From contig JAEZKP010000010.1 in the NCBI GenBank assembly GCA_023436145.1, forward strand, positions 1-64,000: a DNA stretch of 64,000 nt. The letters run 5' to 3'. This document shows positions 28,093-37,350 of the stretch, piece by piece. Every line of letters starts with the position of its first letter. Positions within the stretch are counted from its first letter, which is position 1. The notes beneath the pieces are model-generated. The model ran no database searches and had not been told where the DNA came from. It worked only from the letters and a program-made list of their open reading frames with translations. The position numbers were made by a program, and so were the translations under genes. This stretch comes from Fibrobacterota bacterium. Its GTDB lineage: Bacteria > Fibrobacterota > Chitinivibrionia > Chitinivibrionales > Chitinispirillaceae.

Positions 28093-28118
28093 AGGGCTGC
28101 TTATAGCAGCCCTTTTTT
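28093..28118. terminator. Bidirectional Rho-independent terminator
   Basis: An 8-bp GC-rich stem AGGGCTGC/GCAGCCCT with a 5-base loop is flanked by A-runs on the left and T6 on the right, so it works in both directions. It separates convergent hppA and the phosphofructokinase gene. Confidence 0.9.
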
Positions 28119-28152
28119 GATATTATAACATTTTACTTTTCAAATGATCAGG

Positions 28153-29469
28153 TTACCGGAATAATGCAGGTTGGCCGGTCGATTGAACTACATCTCGCCA
28201 CAAAGAGCTTTCCGGATCGATTCTGTTACGCTTTTGTACTGCCAGCTCCATTGGGATATGCACAAATGTGTTATTAACCAGACTGACCAGCATTTTTGTT
28301 TTTCCAGCCATCGCTGCGTGTACTGCATTTGTACCCAGACGGTTACAATAAATTGAATCACTGGGATTGGCGGGTGTGCTCCTTATGATATAGCCGGGAT
28401 CAATATATTTGAGGTTAATCTCTATTCCTTCTTGTTTAAAGAAAGTTGAAATTTTATCCTTAAGAAAGAGCCCAATATCCCCCAACTTTTTATTTCCGGA
28501 AGCATCTACTCCGACCATAGACTCAGAAAAAAGTTCCTGACCAGCCCCTTCAGCAACTACTATCAAGGCGTGGTTTCGCCGGGCCAGTCGACGCTTCAAC
28601 TCCGCAAGCAATCCAGACTCCCCCTCCAGTGCAAAAGGGACCTCAGGGATCAGCACATAATTTACGTCATTTGTTCCTAAGGCAGTATGTGCGGCAATAA
28701 ACCCAGATTCCCTCCCCATCACTTTTACTATTCCAATACCATTTATAGCATCATGAGCCTCAACATGAGCCCCACTCACCGCCTCAACAGCCTTGGAAAC
28801 GGCTGTTTCAAACCCAAAAGACTTCTGAATAAAACTGAGATCATTATCAATTGTCTTGGGAATTCCTACAATAACCGTCTTAAGTCCGCGCTTAATTATC
28901 TCTTCTGCAATATTAAGTGCCCCTTTTTGAGTCCCATCACCACCAATAGTGAAAAGCATTGATAAATTCATTCTCTCAATAGAATCCACAATATCAGAAA
29001 TCCTGCCGCCACCGCCTCTGGAAGAACCCAGAATTGAACCACCAATCCGGTGAATATCGGTCACTACATCAGGATTGAGTTCCATAGTTGGATACATGTA
29101 CTCGGGTATTAATCCACGAAACCCGAAACGAATTCCCGATATTTTACGCACGCCATAATGATACCAGAGTGTCATAACAGTAGCCCTGATAACATCATTA
29201 AGCCCTGGGCACAACCCGCCACAGGTCACAATGGCAGCATGCACTTTTGAAGGGTCAAAATAAATGTGTTCACGAGGACCAGCTTTTTCGATCAAATCCT
29301 CTTTACGGTAAGTAACCGTGTCCCCTGGCTTGACTTTTACATTATACACAATATAATCGTCACCATTAACATAATTGGCCATAAGATCACCGCTTGTTTT
29401 AGATAAAATTACCGGTGACTTTATCTTTGGAACCCCAAGATTGGGTATAGTGAAGTCATACGATCCCAT
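28153..29469 (-). CDS. pfkA: 6-phosphofructokinase, probably ATP-dependent long clade
   Basis: This 438-residue enzyme would phosphorylate fructose 6-phosphate. GGDGT (176-180) has Gly at the position where PPi-dependent enzymes have Asp, favouring ATP. PKTIDND (204-210) has Lys where E. coli ATP-PFK has Gly. This mixed pattern is the one seen in trypanosomal and some spirochaete/plant-type PFKs, which use ATP. MGRESGFIA, the substrate motif, and the VAEGAGQE segment are intact. The long N-terminal part (about 75 residues before the Rossmann core) fits that clade. AGGAG lies about 6 bases before the ATG. Whether PPi is used in vivo should be tested, since a pyrophosphatase is adjacent. Confidence 0.85.
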   Translation of the reverse strand: MGSYDFTIPNLGVPKIKSPVILSKTSGDLMANYVNGDDYIVYNVKVKPGDTVTYRKEDLIEKAGPREHIYFDPSKVHAAIVTCGGLCPGLNDVIRATVMTLWYHYGVRKISGIRFGFRGLIPEYMYPTMELNPDVVTDIHRIGGSILGSSRGGGGRISDIVDSIERMNLSMLFTIGGDGTQKGALNIAEEIIKRGLKTVIVGIPKTIDNDLSFIQKSFGFETAVSKAVEAVSGAHVEAHDAINGIGIVKVMGRESGFIAAHTALGTNDVNYVLIPEVPFALEGESGLLAELKRRLARRNHALIVVAEGAGQELFSESMVGVDASGNKKLGDIGLFLKDKISTFFKQEGIEINLKYIDPGYIIRSTPANPSDSIYCNRLGTNAVHAAMAGKTKMLVSLVNNTFVHIPMELAVQKRNRIDPESSLWRDVVQSTGQPALFR

Positions 29470-29614
29470 ATTATCTCCTGTGGGTAATTCTCGCTGAATA
29501 GTTGGTTTTTAATATAATTAATGTGCAAAAAATGAACTCCTACCAGCTTCCTTTTATTTACTCTCTTGCTGGCAAATCTTGTTAAAAGCTTATCAGACTA
29601 AGTATTTTTAATGA

Positions 29615-31336
29615 ATGAATATTAATCGATTACTATTGTTATTATCGCCTCTGCTGTCACTGCTGCTTCTCTCCTGTGCCAGCCTTACAGCTCCCAATGG
29701 TGGTCCTGATGATAAAACCGGACCAGAAGTGCTCGTTTCAACACCAGCTTCCAAAGCCACCAATATAAATACAAATACCAGAATCAGTTTCACCTTCTCT
29801 GAGTGGATATCCACAAAAAAAACAAAATGCATCTCAATTTTTCCACCAGTTGCATTTTCCACCAAATTTCATAATAATAAACTGGAGATCTACCCTTTAG
29901 AAAAACTGCGGGACTCAACCACCTACCATGTCCTTATTACTTCTACACTTCTGGATCTCCACGGGAATCCTATCTCACCATTTAACCTGATATTCTCGAC
30001 TGGTCCAGATCTTGATAGCGGTTCTATCCGGGGTTGTATAATCGATCCCACCAGGAAAGCTGCCCAATACAGAATAGCCCTCTTTACTCCGAAAGACCTG
30101 GCCGACTCCGGAGTATGCGGCACCCCATCTTATCTTCTGCAATCCGATACATCGGGGAAATTCGATTTTTCAAATCTGAAAGTCGGCTCTTACCGGGCAG
30201 TTGCATATAATGATGTAAATAATGATGCACACCTCCAATCAGCTACCGAATCTGTATTTACTCCAGAAGACTCACTTATAAACATAGATTCACATTCTTC
30301 ATCAGTCACTTTTTTCCCATCTGAATTTGACACCTCATTTCCGCGGATAACCAATCTGAAAGCTGCTAACAACAAAATTGTGAGTGCCGCCTGGAATAAA
30401 GCATATGATTCTCTGGTTTTTTATCCTCCGTTAATTAGTATCGAACGCACAAACCCTTTGGAAAAAGTACAAAATGTAAAGTATGTACCTTTAAAGAACT
30501 CTCTTTCATTCATGTTGTATACAGAAAAGCCACTTAATATAGCACCTTACCGGGTTATCTCATCGACAGTAAGAATATTTGACAATCAATCCCACAGTGA
30601 TACGGTGCTGTTTAATGGTAATAATGCCGTTGATACCGTTTATCCCAGCCTGAGAGTCGCACCAGATACCAATTCTACAGTAAACCTAAATCCTGAAATA
30701 AAATTTATATGGTCAAAACCAGTCATTGCCACTGCCCCACTTTTTCTAAAAGATCAATCGGGAGATTCTGTACCTACACTTCTTTCACCGGGTTACTCAG
30801 ATACTACAACTATCAGTCCGGTTTCAAGACTGCACCCGTCTTCCATCTACAGCATCAGTTTTTCTAAAAGTCATTTCCGGGATCTCTATGGCAACAGTGT
30901 CTTTTCTGATGATTCAACTGATACAGCTGATACAGTTCTGATTAAAACCCTTGACAGTGACAATATCGCTCTGAGCCTTCAGGGCTCAGCCCCCTGCCTC
31001 GGACATTCTGAAAACAGATTATGGTTTTATACACCTTTTGATTCGCCTGATACAAAATATCTTGCTACAGACAACGCGGGTTCCTTCCGTTTCGATTCTA
31101 TTGCAGCAGGTAAGGGACAGATCGGATACTTAGTAGATAAGAATAGAAACAGAAATCCGGATAAAGGGAGACTCTATCCCTGGCGCTCACCAGAACCATA
31201 CATAACCAGTACAGACACCATTGAGGCCAGAGCTCGCTGGGATGTGGAAGGGATCTCTGTGCCAGTCTGCGATCCCTGCCAGTTTTTCACTATGGATAGT
31301 GTAAAAACTGACACTATCGGTTCTGCAAGACAATAA
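29615..31336 (+). CDS. Ig-like (Big_5 type) lipoprotein
   Basis: This 573-residue protein begins with a Leu-rich signal and a lipobox (LLSC, Cys at about residue 21), followed by a segment TAPNGGPDDKTGP typical of FCB-group lipoproteins with SbsA-like Ig domains. The N-terminal Big_5 domain (STPASKATNINTNTRISFTFSE) and later Ig-like repeats are visible. It would sit on the periplasmic or outer face of the outer membrane. Its function is unknown. The start at 29615 has a weak SD, and an out-of-frame ATG four bases upstream makes a four-codon mini-ORF. It is divergent from pfkA. Confidence 0.7.
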   Translation: MNINRLLLLLSPLLSLLLLSCASLTAPNGGPDDKTGPEVLVSTPASKATNINTNTRISFTFSEWISTKKTKCISIFPPVAFSTKFHNNKLEIYPLEKLRDSTTYHVLITSTLLDLHGNPISPFNLIFSTGPDLDSGSIRGCIIDPTRKAAQYRIALFTPKDLADSGVCGTPSYLLQSDTSGKFDFSNLKVGSYRAVAYNDVNNDAHLQSATESVFTPEDSLINIDSHSSSVTFFPSEFDTSFPRITNLKAANNKIVSAAWNKAYDSLVFYPPLISIERTNPLEKVQNVKYVPLKNSLSFMLYTEKPLNIAPYRVISSTVRIFDNQSHSDTVLFNGNNAVDTVYPSLRVAPDTNSTVNLNPEIKFIWSKPVIATAPLFLKDQSGDSVPTLLSPGYSDTTTISPVSRLHPSSIYSISFSKSHFRDLYGNSVFSDDSTDTADTVLIKTLDSDNIALSLQGSAPCLGHSENRLWFYTPFDSPDTKYLATDNAGSFRFDSIAAGKGQIGYLVDKNRNRNPDKGRLYPWRSPEPYITSTDTIEARARWDVEGISVPVCDPCQFFTMDSVKTDTIGSARQ

Positions 31337-31390
31337 CACTAAGACCAGTGCCCCACATTGCTTTACCATTCCGTTTTTTAAATTTTCAAT

Positions 31391-32617
31391 TTACAGTTGG
31401 ATTGAAAACTTTTCTGATTTCCTGTAATCATTAAATATCAGGAAAACCACAACAGGTAAGACCGGCAGAAAATACTTTTCCCACAACAGATATGAAAAAG
31501 GCATCACCAGAAGAAAAAATAAAAGAGTAGCAACACAAAGAAATCTTAATCCTAATCTCTTCTGTCTAATATCAGAAACAACCGAAGATAAAAAGGTAAA
31601 AAGGACCGGTAAGGATAATAGATAAGAAAAATAAAAAACTACATGGGTTATACGGTCAGAAAGGAATATCTTAAGAAAACGGTGAAAATATCCTACGGTC
31701 AGCACATTTACTTCAATACCAGGCATTGATGGCCTGACCGGAAACAACAGATACAAAAACGACACAGCCAGACTTATCAGAAGGATCTTATTATTGAGAT
31801 AAAATTTTTTCCAGTTATATAATACAAACGGGAAAACATATATAATGATCTGGCAGATATACAGAGTGAGAAATTCCGGATGAAAGGTAAATGCATAAGG
31901 AATGTACAAATTCTTTACGTTGTTGACCGGACTGAAACCACCCCAGAAAAGCACAAGTAATCCAAGTGGAACACATGAGAATACAACAGCGCAGAGATAT
32001 TTCAGATATTTCCGCTCACCGCTGTACACCAGATTCAGTAAAAAAAAGAGAAAGAAGGCAGGAACAAGAAAAGCCAGATATTGACGGGTTAATAAAGCTG
32101 ATGCAAGTGCAATTCCAAGCAAAACCGGCTTTCCTTTCAAGACAGCCAGAAATGAAAGGCCCAGAAAACAAACTGCCATCATATCTGTAAACACAAACAC
32201 ACTCGCTCCTGCAAAGTACGGGTTTAATGCAATAAATGATACTGCCAGAAGCGCAATTAAACTGCTATAATAGTTTTTAAACAAGGCAAAGAATACCACA
32301 TATGTAGAAAACGCAACCAGAATCGATAAAATCCGTAATAGCGGTAATTGAAACCCTACTAATTTCCCCCATAGGGCATAAACTATAAATGGCAGAGGCG
32401 TTGACATTTCTTCATAGTTGTATAAAGCAGTGAGATTGAGATTTTTCCCGAAGTATACAATGGTTTCCACGAAATGCCCCTCATCATGCCAGGGCTCTGA
32501 TCGATTAATCCCCCAGATAGAAAGTGAAATAAGATATAGCATCAAAAAGAAATAAAAAAACCAGGTTTCCTTGTCATTAATAAATTTTATCAATTTTTCT
32601 CCAGCTTCTTTACACAA
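31391..32617 (-). CDS. GT-C fold membrane glycosyltransferase
   Basis: This 408-residue polytopic membrane protein (about 10 hydrophobic segments) has an early acidic loop EPWHDEGH after the first helix, as in GT-C glycosyltransferases such as the PMT or ALG10 type. It would move sugars from a lipid carrier onto an acceptor at the membrane outer face. Acceptor and sugar are unknown. The start is a TTG at 32617 that overlaps the upstream stop by 8 bases, with AGGGAAAG just upstream, so translation is coupled. It is the last gene of the leftward AmmeMemoRadiSam cluster. Confidence 0.7.
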   Translation of the reverse strand: MCKEAGEKLIKFINDKETWFFYFFLMLYLISLSIWGINRSEPWHDEGHFVETIVYFGKNLNLTALYNYEEMSTPLPFIVYALWGKLVGFQLPLLRILSILVAFSTYVVFFALFKNYYSSLIALLAVSFIALNPYFAGASVFVFTDMMAVCFLGLSFLAVLKGKPVLLGIALASALLTRQYLAFLVPAFFLFFLLNLVYSGERKYLKYLCAVVFSCVPLGLLVLFWGGFSPVNNVKNLYIPYAFTFHPEFLTLYICQIIIYVFPFVLYNWKKFYLNNKILLISLAVSFLYLLFPVRPSMPGIEVNVLTVGYFHRFLKIFLSDRITHVVFYFSYLLSLPVLFTFLSSVVSDIRQKRLGLRFLCVATLLFFLLVMPFSYLLWEKYFLPVLPVVVFLIFNDYRKSEKFSIQL

Positions 32618-34562
32618 CTTTCCCTGATCCGGTTACCGGCTTCCACGGAGTTATGATATGAAAATGCCCTATCAATGAAACAGCTTTTACTATTGCCATT
32701 GTTATAATGACGCCTTTGAGACCAAATCCCGGTAAAATAAAGATTGCAGTAAGCCCCATACCCACAACCCCTCCCACCAGATCTGCAGCATTAAGCTTCC
32801 TCCAGGAGACATCTCTGCTGTTTATTATTTGTGCCGATGCAATGGCTCCCATTACACAGTTAAAAAGATAAAACAGCATCTCCGGAGGATTTCTGAACAC
32901 AATCAGAAAAAATAATGAAAAGACCGTATAAAAACCCACAATTATATCTGTGTGCGGCAGTTTCTTTAAAAAGGTCCCGATTACAAAACCAGCATTCAAG
33001 GAAATCATCAATAAAGAGATCCTTGAATACAGAGTACCATACATGGACTGATACATCATCATTATAACTATAGTATAAGCACCTGCACAAAACCCGGTAG
33101 TTCCAACTGAAAAAAGCACACTCCTGCGTAAGAATACCAGAAGAGCAGTCACGATTAATATTACCGCGACTGAAATAGTCACCGGAATTGAAATATTAAA
33201 TTTTTCCAGATAGCTTTCCAGTGTAAATTTAAGGATTAAGGGATGTGCGACTTTATTTATACCGGCGTTCATTATATTCAGGTTTGCTGAGATTATTTTC
33301 TCCGGAGTAACTGCAGGGAGAATAAAATCATTGAAATAACTGTTTGGCACTTTACATTCAGTTGGAAACTCAAAGGGGATATCCGATGCTACAAATGTCC
33401 ATCCCTCAGCAGGAAAGACTTTTACAAATCTGAAAGTCCGTGATAGTGTTGCCGCCATCAGATCTTTCAGTTTTTTCTCATGAGTGTTGAGATAATTGCT
33501 ATTAAGACTCAAAGTAAAAGAAAACAGACCGGAATCGGTCATCATTTCTTTTACTCTGTAAAAAAAGCCATCAGTAAACAATCGACTCATGGCGATATTT
33601 TCCGGGACATCACATCCAACAAGTACTGCATCGAACGGACTTCTTATTGGCAACCGTTCCGGTGTCTGACATATACACCCAGTATCAGCAAGCACTGGTT
33701 CACTTTCAAGGCACACCAGCTCTGAGGGGTTGTATTTTCTGATTTCTGTTGAGTGCCCATTATCATGTATCAAAAGTATGCGATCCGCCCCCCTGATCGA
33801 TAAGGGTACATGGACCGCTTGCTCTATAAACGGAAGCGGGTATCCTGTCCGGTATACCCGGTTATTCAGTAATATCACATTTCTGTCATTATCAATGGCA
33901 ATCTCCCCTTCCCTGCCGTAGATAACAGACGATACCCTTCCTTTGTATTTCCATATGTTTGATTGTGGTTCGATTAACAGGAAAATCAGGAGACTGGCAA
34001 TTGCCAGACTGAAAATGAACCGTTTCTTCCACAATGCTGGCAAAAGAAAGGCAGCTGATAATAGAATAATAAGCAGATGGGTAGTATTGTAATAAATTGC
34101 ACAAGATATCAGTGTCAGACCAGCAATAGTGCCGGCATTATCCCATCGATATAATAGTTTACCATAATTATTGGAGGCTAATACCCCGAATAATGTTCCA
34201 GCGAGTAAAGAACAGGGTACCTCCGCGAGGACAACAACTCCAGTTATCAGAACAGGCGAGTAAAGCTCCCCCGGAAATAGAAATCCTGGCATAGCCCGTA
34301 TTACAAAAATTGCTCCAACAGATGATAACAGATATAGAAAGATCAGCCAGGGCAGTTTTATCTTTAAAAAAGCGGGTGAAATTCTGTTACCAAGGGCAGA
34401 GGAAAGCAACCAGACAGACAGACTTATGCTTAAAAGAAATTCATTTCCTGAAAAAACCGCAAATAATTCACGGATAATAATAATTTGTGCAACAGATGAG
34501 AAGAGGCCATTTGCAGCACTGTACCATTGGCCGGTTTTTATCTGGCTTATTTTACTATTCAT
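32610..34562 (-). CDS. Membrane protein with a degenerate spermidine-synthase-like domain
   Basis: This 650-residue protein has N-terminal transmembrane helices (about 1-190), a soluble central part (about 200-420) and more helices to the end. The central part resembles a polyamine-synthase/Rossmann domain: GREGEIAIDN, then ILLIHDNGHSTEI at the place of the Gly-rich cofactor loop, then FDAVLVGCD and LFTDGFFYRVKEMM. The loop lacks the usual GGGDG, so catalysis as a spermidine synthase is doubtful. It is the fused MFS/spermidine-synthase type that often neighbours AMMECR1/Memo genes. The following GT-C gene overlaps its stop. Confidence 0.65.
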   Translation of the reverse strand: MNSKISQIKTGQWYSAANGLFSSVAQIIIIRELFAVFSGNEFLLSISLSVWLLSSALGNRISPAFLKIKLPWLIFLYLLSSVGAIFVIRAMPGFLFPGELYSPVLITGVVVLAEVPCSLLAGTLFGVLASNNYGKLLYRWDNAGTIAGLTLISCAIYYNTTHLLIILLSAAFLLPALWKKRFIFSLAIASLLIFLLIEPQSNIWKYKGRVSSVIYGREGEIAIDNDRNVILLNNRVYRTGYPLPFIEQAVHVPLSIRGADRILLIHDNGHSTEIRKYNPSELVCLESEPVLADTGCICQTPERLPIRSPFDAVLVGCDVPENIAMSRLFTDGFFYRVKEMMTDSGLFSFTLSLNSNYLNTHEKKLKDLMAATLSRTFRFVKVFPAEGWTFVASDIPFEFPTECKVPNSYFNDFILPAVTPEKIISANLNIMNAGINKVAHPLILKFTLESYLEKFNISIPVTISVAVILIVTALLVFLRRSVLFSVGTTGFCAGAYTIVIMMMYQSMYGTLYSRISLLMISLNAGFVIGTFLKKLPHTDIIVGFYTVFSLFFLIVFRNPPEMLFYLFNCVMGAIASAQIINSRDVSWRKLNAADLVGGVVGMGLTAIFILPGFGLKGVIITMAIVKAVSLIGHFHIITPWKPVTGSGKVV

Positions 34563-34623
34563 AAGAATCGCAATTCGTCCCGAAACGCGGGTAACCGGTA
34601 CCGGGAACTGGTGACCGGATGAT

Positions 34624-36009
34624 TCATTCGGAAAAATGTTCTGCGGTGTAAATTCTCACCTCAGAAGTCTTCCATCCATCCCTGGGCATTCCTGCCTTCA
34701 ATGAAAGGTTTTCAAGAAACCCCATTTTATCTGGTAACTGCTCCCACACCTGTGGCAAATATGTGGACTGTAAAGATCCCCTGCGTAATATGACGCCATG
34801 AACCCCGGGGACAAGTTTTTTTAACAACTCTTCCGGAGTGGAAAAATTCAGTGGTTGAGGTTTAGTCAATACAGACACTTCTACTTTGATTGTGGTCAGC
34901 TCGTTTGCAGTAACAGGTGAAAATCGGGGATCATTCAAAGCTGCATGACCCGCATTATCCACAACCGCCTGATAAAGAGGTTTTACAGGTTCAATATAGC
35001 CGATACAACCCCGGAGATTTCCTTTGCTGGTCAATGTGACAAAACACCCCCTGTTTTCCCTGAAGTCTTCCGGCACATCAGCAGTGTCCTTCAGTGGAAT
35101 CTTCCGTACAGCAGCATTTAAACTGTTTCTGGCAAGACGAAGCAGAAATGCTTTCTGAGATGTGGACAATTCAGATGACAGAGGAGCAGAATTCTGTTTA
35201 CCAGTGTAAACTATTGAAGCATACCCGACTACCCGGGAATCTGAACCATACTGTGGAGCAGTCTCAAAAGAGGTACGGGCATCCAATAAATGTGGTTCCA
35301 GTTTCATTTTCCGGGCTAAATGCATTATGATATGTATGGATGTTCTTCCACACCCATCAATTTCACCGTCAAACTCCCCCTTAAGTATGTTTCTAACAGT
35401 AGTGTCATCTATCTGCCTGGCTTTTGAATTAATCTGGTAATGGGAAAGGTCTGATGAAGCAATTACAAGGGTGGATTCATCCAGAAACGGCAATAAAAGT
35501 TGCGCGATATAAGCAGGATCAACTTCACCAGTAAGAATGGGGATAATTTTAAACGCCCTTAACTGAACCTGTAAAAACGGTAACTGGACTTCCAGACAAT
35601 GTTCCGGTTCATGAGCACCTTTTGCTGAACACACTATAGAATTTCTGCGTAATTTTTCTATGACATCCAGGTCCAGCTCCACCAACCCCAAAGGAGTCTG
35701 GTAATGTGTAACAGCCGGAACAGAAACCCCTTTGAACCATACATGGTGAGACGGCCCTATAAGAAACACTCTTTTAATATTGCTGTTTTTCAGGTTTACA
35801 TAACCCCTGGCTGCAACCGGACCGGAAAAGACAAAACCAGCATGAGGGCTTATCATAAGACGGGGCACCGAAGATTCCGCTTTGCATTCAGCAAGGTAAC
35901 CCTGTACGCTCTGTCTTAATTCGACTGCTCCATCCGGATAAAACTGACCCGCGACAGCAGCTTTACGAATAACCATCTCTGCTGAAACACTCTGATTATT
36001 TATCATCAT
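34624..36009 (-). CDS. Memo-AMMECR1 fusion protein (AmmeMemoRadiSam proteins B and A)
   Basis: This 461-residue fusion has a Memo-like dioxygenase-fold domain (about 15-275) with GPSHH, HEPEHCLEVQLP and SSDLSHY, and an AMMECR1 domain (about 285-455) with ENRGCFVTL and LRGCIGYIEP. Neither has a settled biochemical role in bacteria. Memo binds metal through those His residues. The start is decided by AGGAG eight bases before the double ATG at 36009. The frame extends 30 codons further and looks like a signal peptide, but that part overlaps the upstream radical SAM gene and has no SD, so the protein is probably cytoplasmic. It is part of a conserved leftward operon with the radical SAM partner. 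Confidence 0.88.
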   Translation of the reverse strand: MMINNQSVSAEMVIRKAAVAGQFYPDGAVELRQSVQGYLAECKAESSVPRLMISPHAGFVFSGPVAARGYVNLKNSNIKRVFLIGPSHHVWFKGVSVPAVTHYQTPLGLVELDLDVIEKLRRNSIVCSAKGAHEPEHCLEVQLPFLQVQLRAFKIIPILTGEVDPAYIAQLLLPFLDESTLVIASSDLSHYQINSKARQIDDTTVRNILKGEFDGEIDGCGRTSIHIIMHLARKMKLEPHLLDARTSFETAPQYGSDSRVVGYASIVYTGKQNSAPLSSELSTSQKAFLLRLARNSLNAAVRKIPLKDTADVPEDFRENRGCFVTLTSKGNLRGCIGYIEPVKPLYQAVVDNAGHAALNDPRFSPVTANELTTIKVEVSVLTKPQPLNFSTPEELLKKLVPGVHGVILRRGSLQSTYLPQVWEQLPDKMGFLENLSLKAGMPRDGWKTSEVRIYTAEHFSE

Positions 36010-36055
36010 TATTAATACTCCTGAAAAAATAAATATTTCTGCGGTCAACCAAAGC

Positions 36056-37147
36056 TTAATGACTCCATACACCCGGCACCGGTGTTTTACATTTTGCACA
36101 CACGCCTCCTGTCAAAGCATGAATTGTAGTGTAATAGCCTTTTCTGGATATAAGTAACTCTCCGCATGATGAACAAACGGTATCAGGGCTTATTTGAGAA
36201 ACATTCCCGATATATACAAAAGGTAATCCTTCTTCTATGGCAATTTTTCTGGCGTTTTCCAAGACCTCTACCGGCGTGGGATACAGGTTAGCCAATTTAT
36301 ACATAGGGAAAAAACGGGAGAAATGCAAAGGTGTGCTGTTTCCAAGATTCTGTTTTATCCACCTACACATCTCCCTGATCATTTTCTGATCATCACTCCA
36401 TTGCGGAACAACCAGATTCACTATCTCGATCCAGACTCCTGCCTTTCTGGCAGTTAATAAGGTGTCAAGCACAGGCTGCAGTTTCCCTGCGTTCAGTCTG
36501 AAATACACATTATTATCAAAACTCTTCAGATCGATATGGGCACCATCTATAACCTTGCAAAGCTGCTCAAAAGGATCCTGATTAATATACCCGGATGAAA
36601 CCAGAATGTTTTTAAGCCCTGCCTTGCGGGCAAGAATGGCTGTGTCCAGAACATACTCTATCCATACAGCCGGCTCAGAGTAGGTATAAGCAATCGAAGA
36701 ACACCCTTTTCGAATAGCCTCCTCCACTGCTTTTTCAGGAGGAAGATAGCTGTTTTCAGTTTGCAAGGGACTACTCTGGCTTATAGTATAGTTCTGACAG
36801 TTTTTGCATCGTAAATTGCATCCGGCAATCCCCAGAGAATAGGTTTTAGTACCCGGAAGCATGTGATAGAGCGGTTTTTTTTCGATAGGATCGGTGTGTA
36901 TTGCACATGGATAAGCATACCCCAGACTTACCAGCGAACCATTGGTATTCTTTCTACCTCTGCACAACCCGGTCCTGCCTTCAGGCAATACACACCGGTG
37001 AGGGCAGAGATCACAAAAAGCGGTGTTCCCGCTTTTGTGCCAGAATCTGGCAGGATAGCTTTTATCGTTGGTAAACTGAGCATACCCGGTTACTGAAGCG
37101 CCAGCAATAGCGCCCACACTCAGGATTAATTCTCTGCGGGTAATCAT
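36056..37147 (-). CDS. AmmeMemoRadiSam-system radical SAM enzyme with Tat-like signal
   Basis: This 363-residue radical SAM enzyme has CNLRCKNC (CX3CX2C) for the 4Fe-4S/SAM site, an upstream Cys pair (CDLCPHRC) and a C-terminal CSSC plus CAKC zinc- or cluster-binding region. It resembles pyruvate-formate-lyase activase-like proteins of the AmmeMemoRadiSam group. The N-terminus reads MITRRELILSVGAIAGAS, a twin-arginine export signal, so an oxygen-sensitive enzyme may be exported after folding. The start lies 6 bases after the zinc-ribbon stop with no SD, so translation is probably coupled. The substrate is unknown. The genes before and after are the zinc-ribbon and the Memo-AMMECR1 fusion. Confidence 0.88.
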   Translation of the reverse strand: MITRRELILSVGAIAGASVTGYAQFTNDKSYPARFWHKSGNTAFCDLCPHRCVLPEGRTGLCRGRKNTNGSLVSLGYAYPCAIHTDPIEKKPLYHMLPGTKTYSLGIAGCNLRCKNCQNYTISQSSPLQTENSYLPPEKAVEEAIRKGCSSIAYTYSEPAVWIEYVLDTAILARKAGLKNILVSSGYINQDPFEQLCKVIDGAHIDLKSFDNNVYFRLNAGKLQPVLDTLLTARKAGVWIEIVNLVVPQWSDDQKMIREMCRWIKQNLGNSTPLHFSRFFPMYKLANLYPTPVEVLENARKIAIEEGLPFVYIGNVSQISPDTVCSSCGELLISRKGYYTTIHALTGGVCAKCKTPVPGVWSH

Positions 37148-37153
37148 ATTGTA

Positions 37154-37348
37154 TCAGTAGACGTTGAAAAAACGATTAGAAACCCCACCTTTTCCAATTG
37201 GCACGACTACCGGTTTTCCACAGCGTGGACAGCGTCCCTCATAAGCAGTCCCCTCTCTGTTTTTATATATTCTGCTATAAATATTACAGCAGTGGAAATG
37301 CATTCCCAGAAACTCTTTCTTTTTATTATTGGGGTTCTCGGAGGTCAC
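37154..37348 (-). CDS. Small zinc-ribbon protein
   Basis: This 64-residue protein has a Cys pair (HFHCCN) and CPRCGKPV, which would form a four-Cys zinc site. It has a basic, Gly-rich C-terminus (VPIGKGGVSNRFFNVY). The start is a GTG with GGAG eight bases upstream. It lies between nadD (2-base gap) and the radical SAM gene (6-base gap), so it is surely in that operon. I cannot name the family. A partner role for the radical SAM or Memo-AMMECR1 protein is a fair guess. Confidence 0.75.
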   Translation of the reverse strand: MTSENPNNKKKEFLGMHFHCCNIYSRIYKNREGTAYEGRCPRCGKPVVVPIGKGGVSNRFFNVY

Positions 37349-37350
37349 AA

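Noticed and set aside
36010..36099. Apparent signal peptide on the Memo-AMMECR1 fusion
   Set aside because: The 30-codon extension overlaps the radical SAM gene and has no SD, while AGGAG sits eight bases before the double ATG at 36009.
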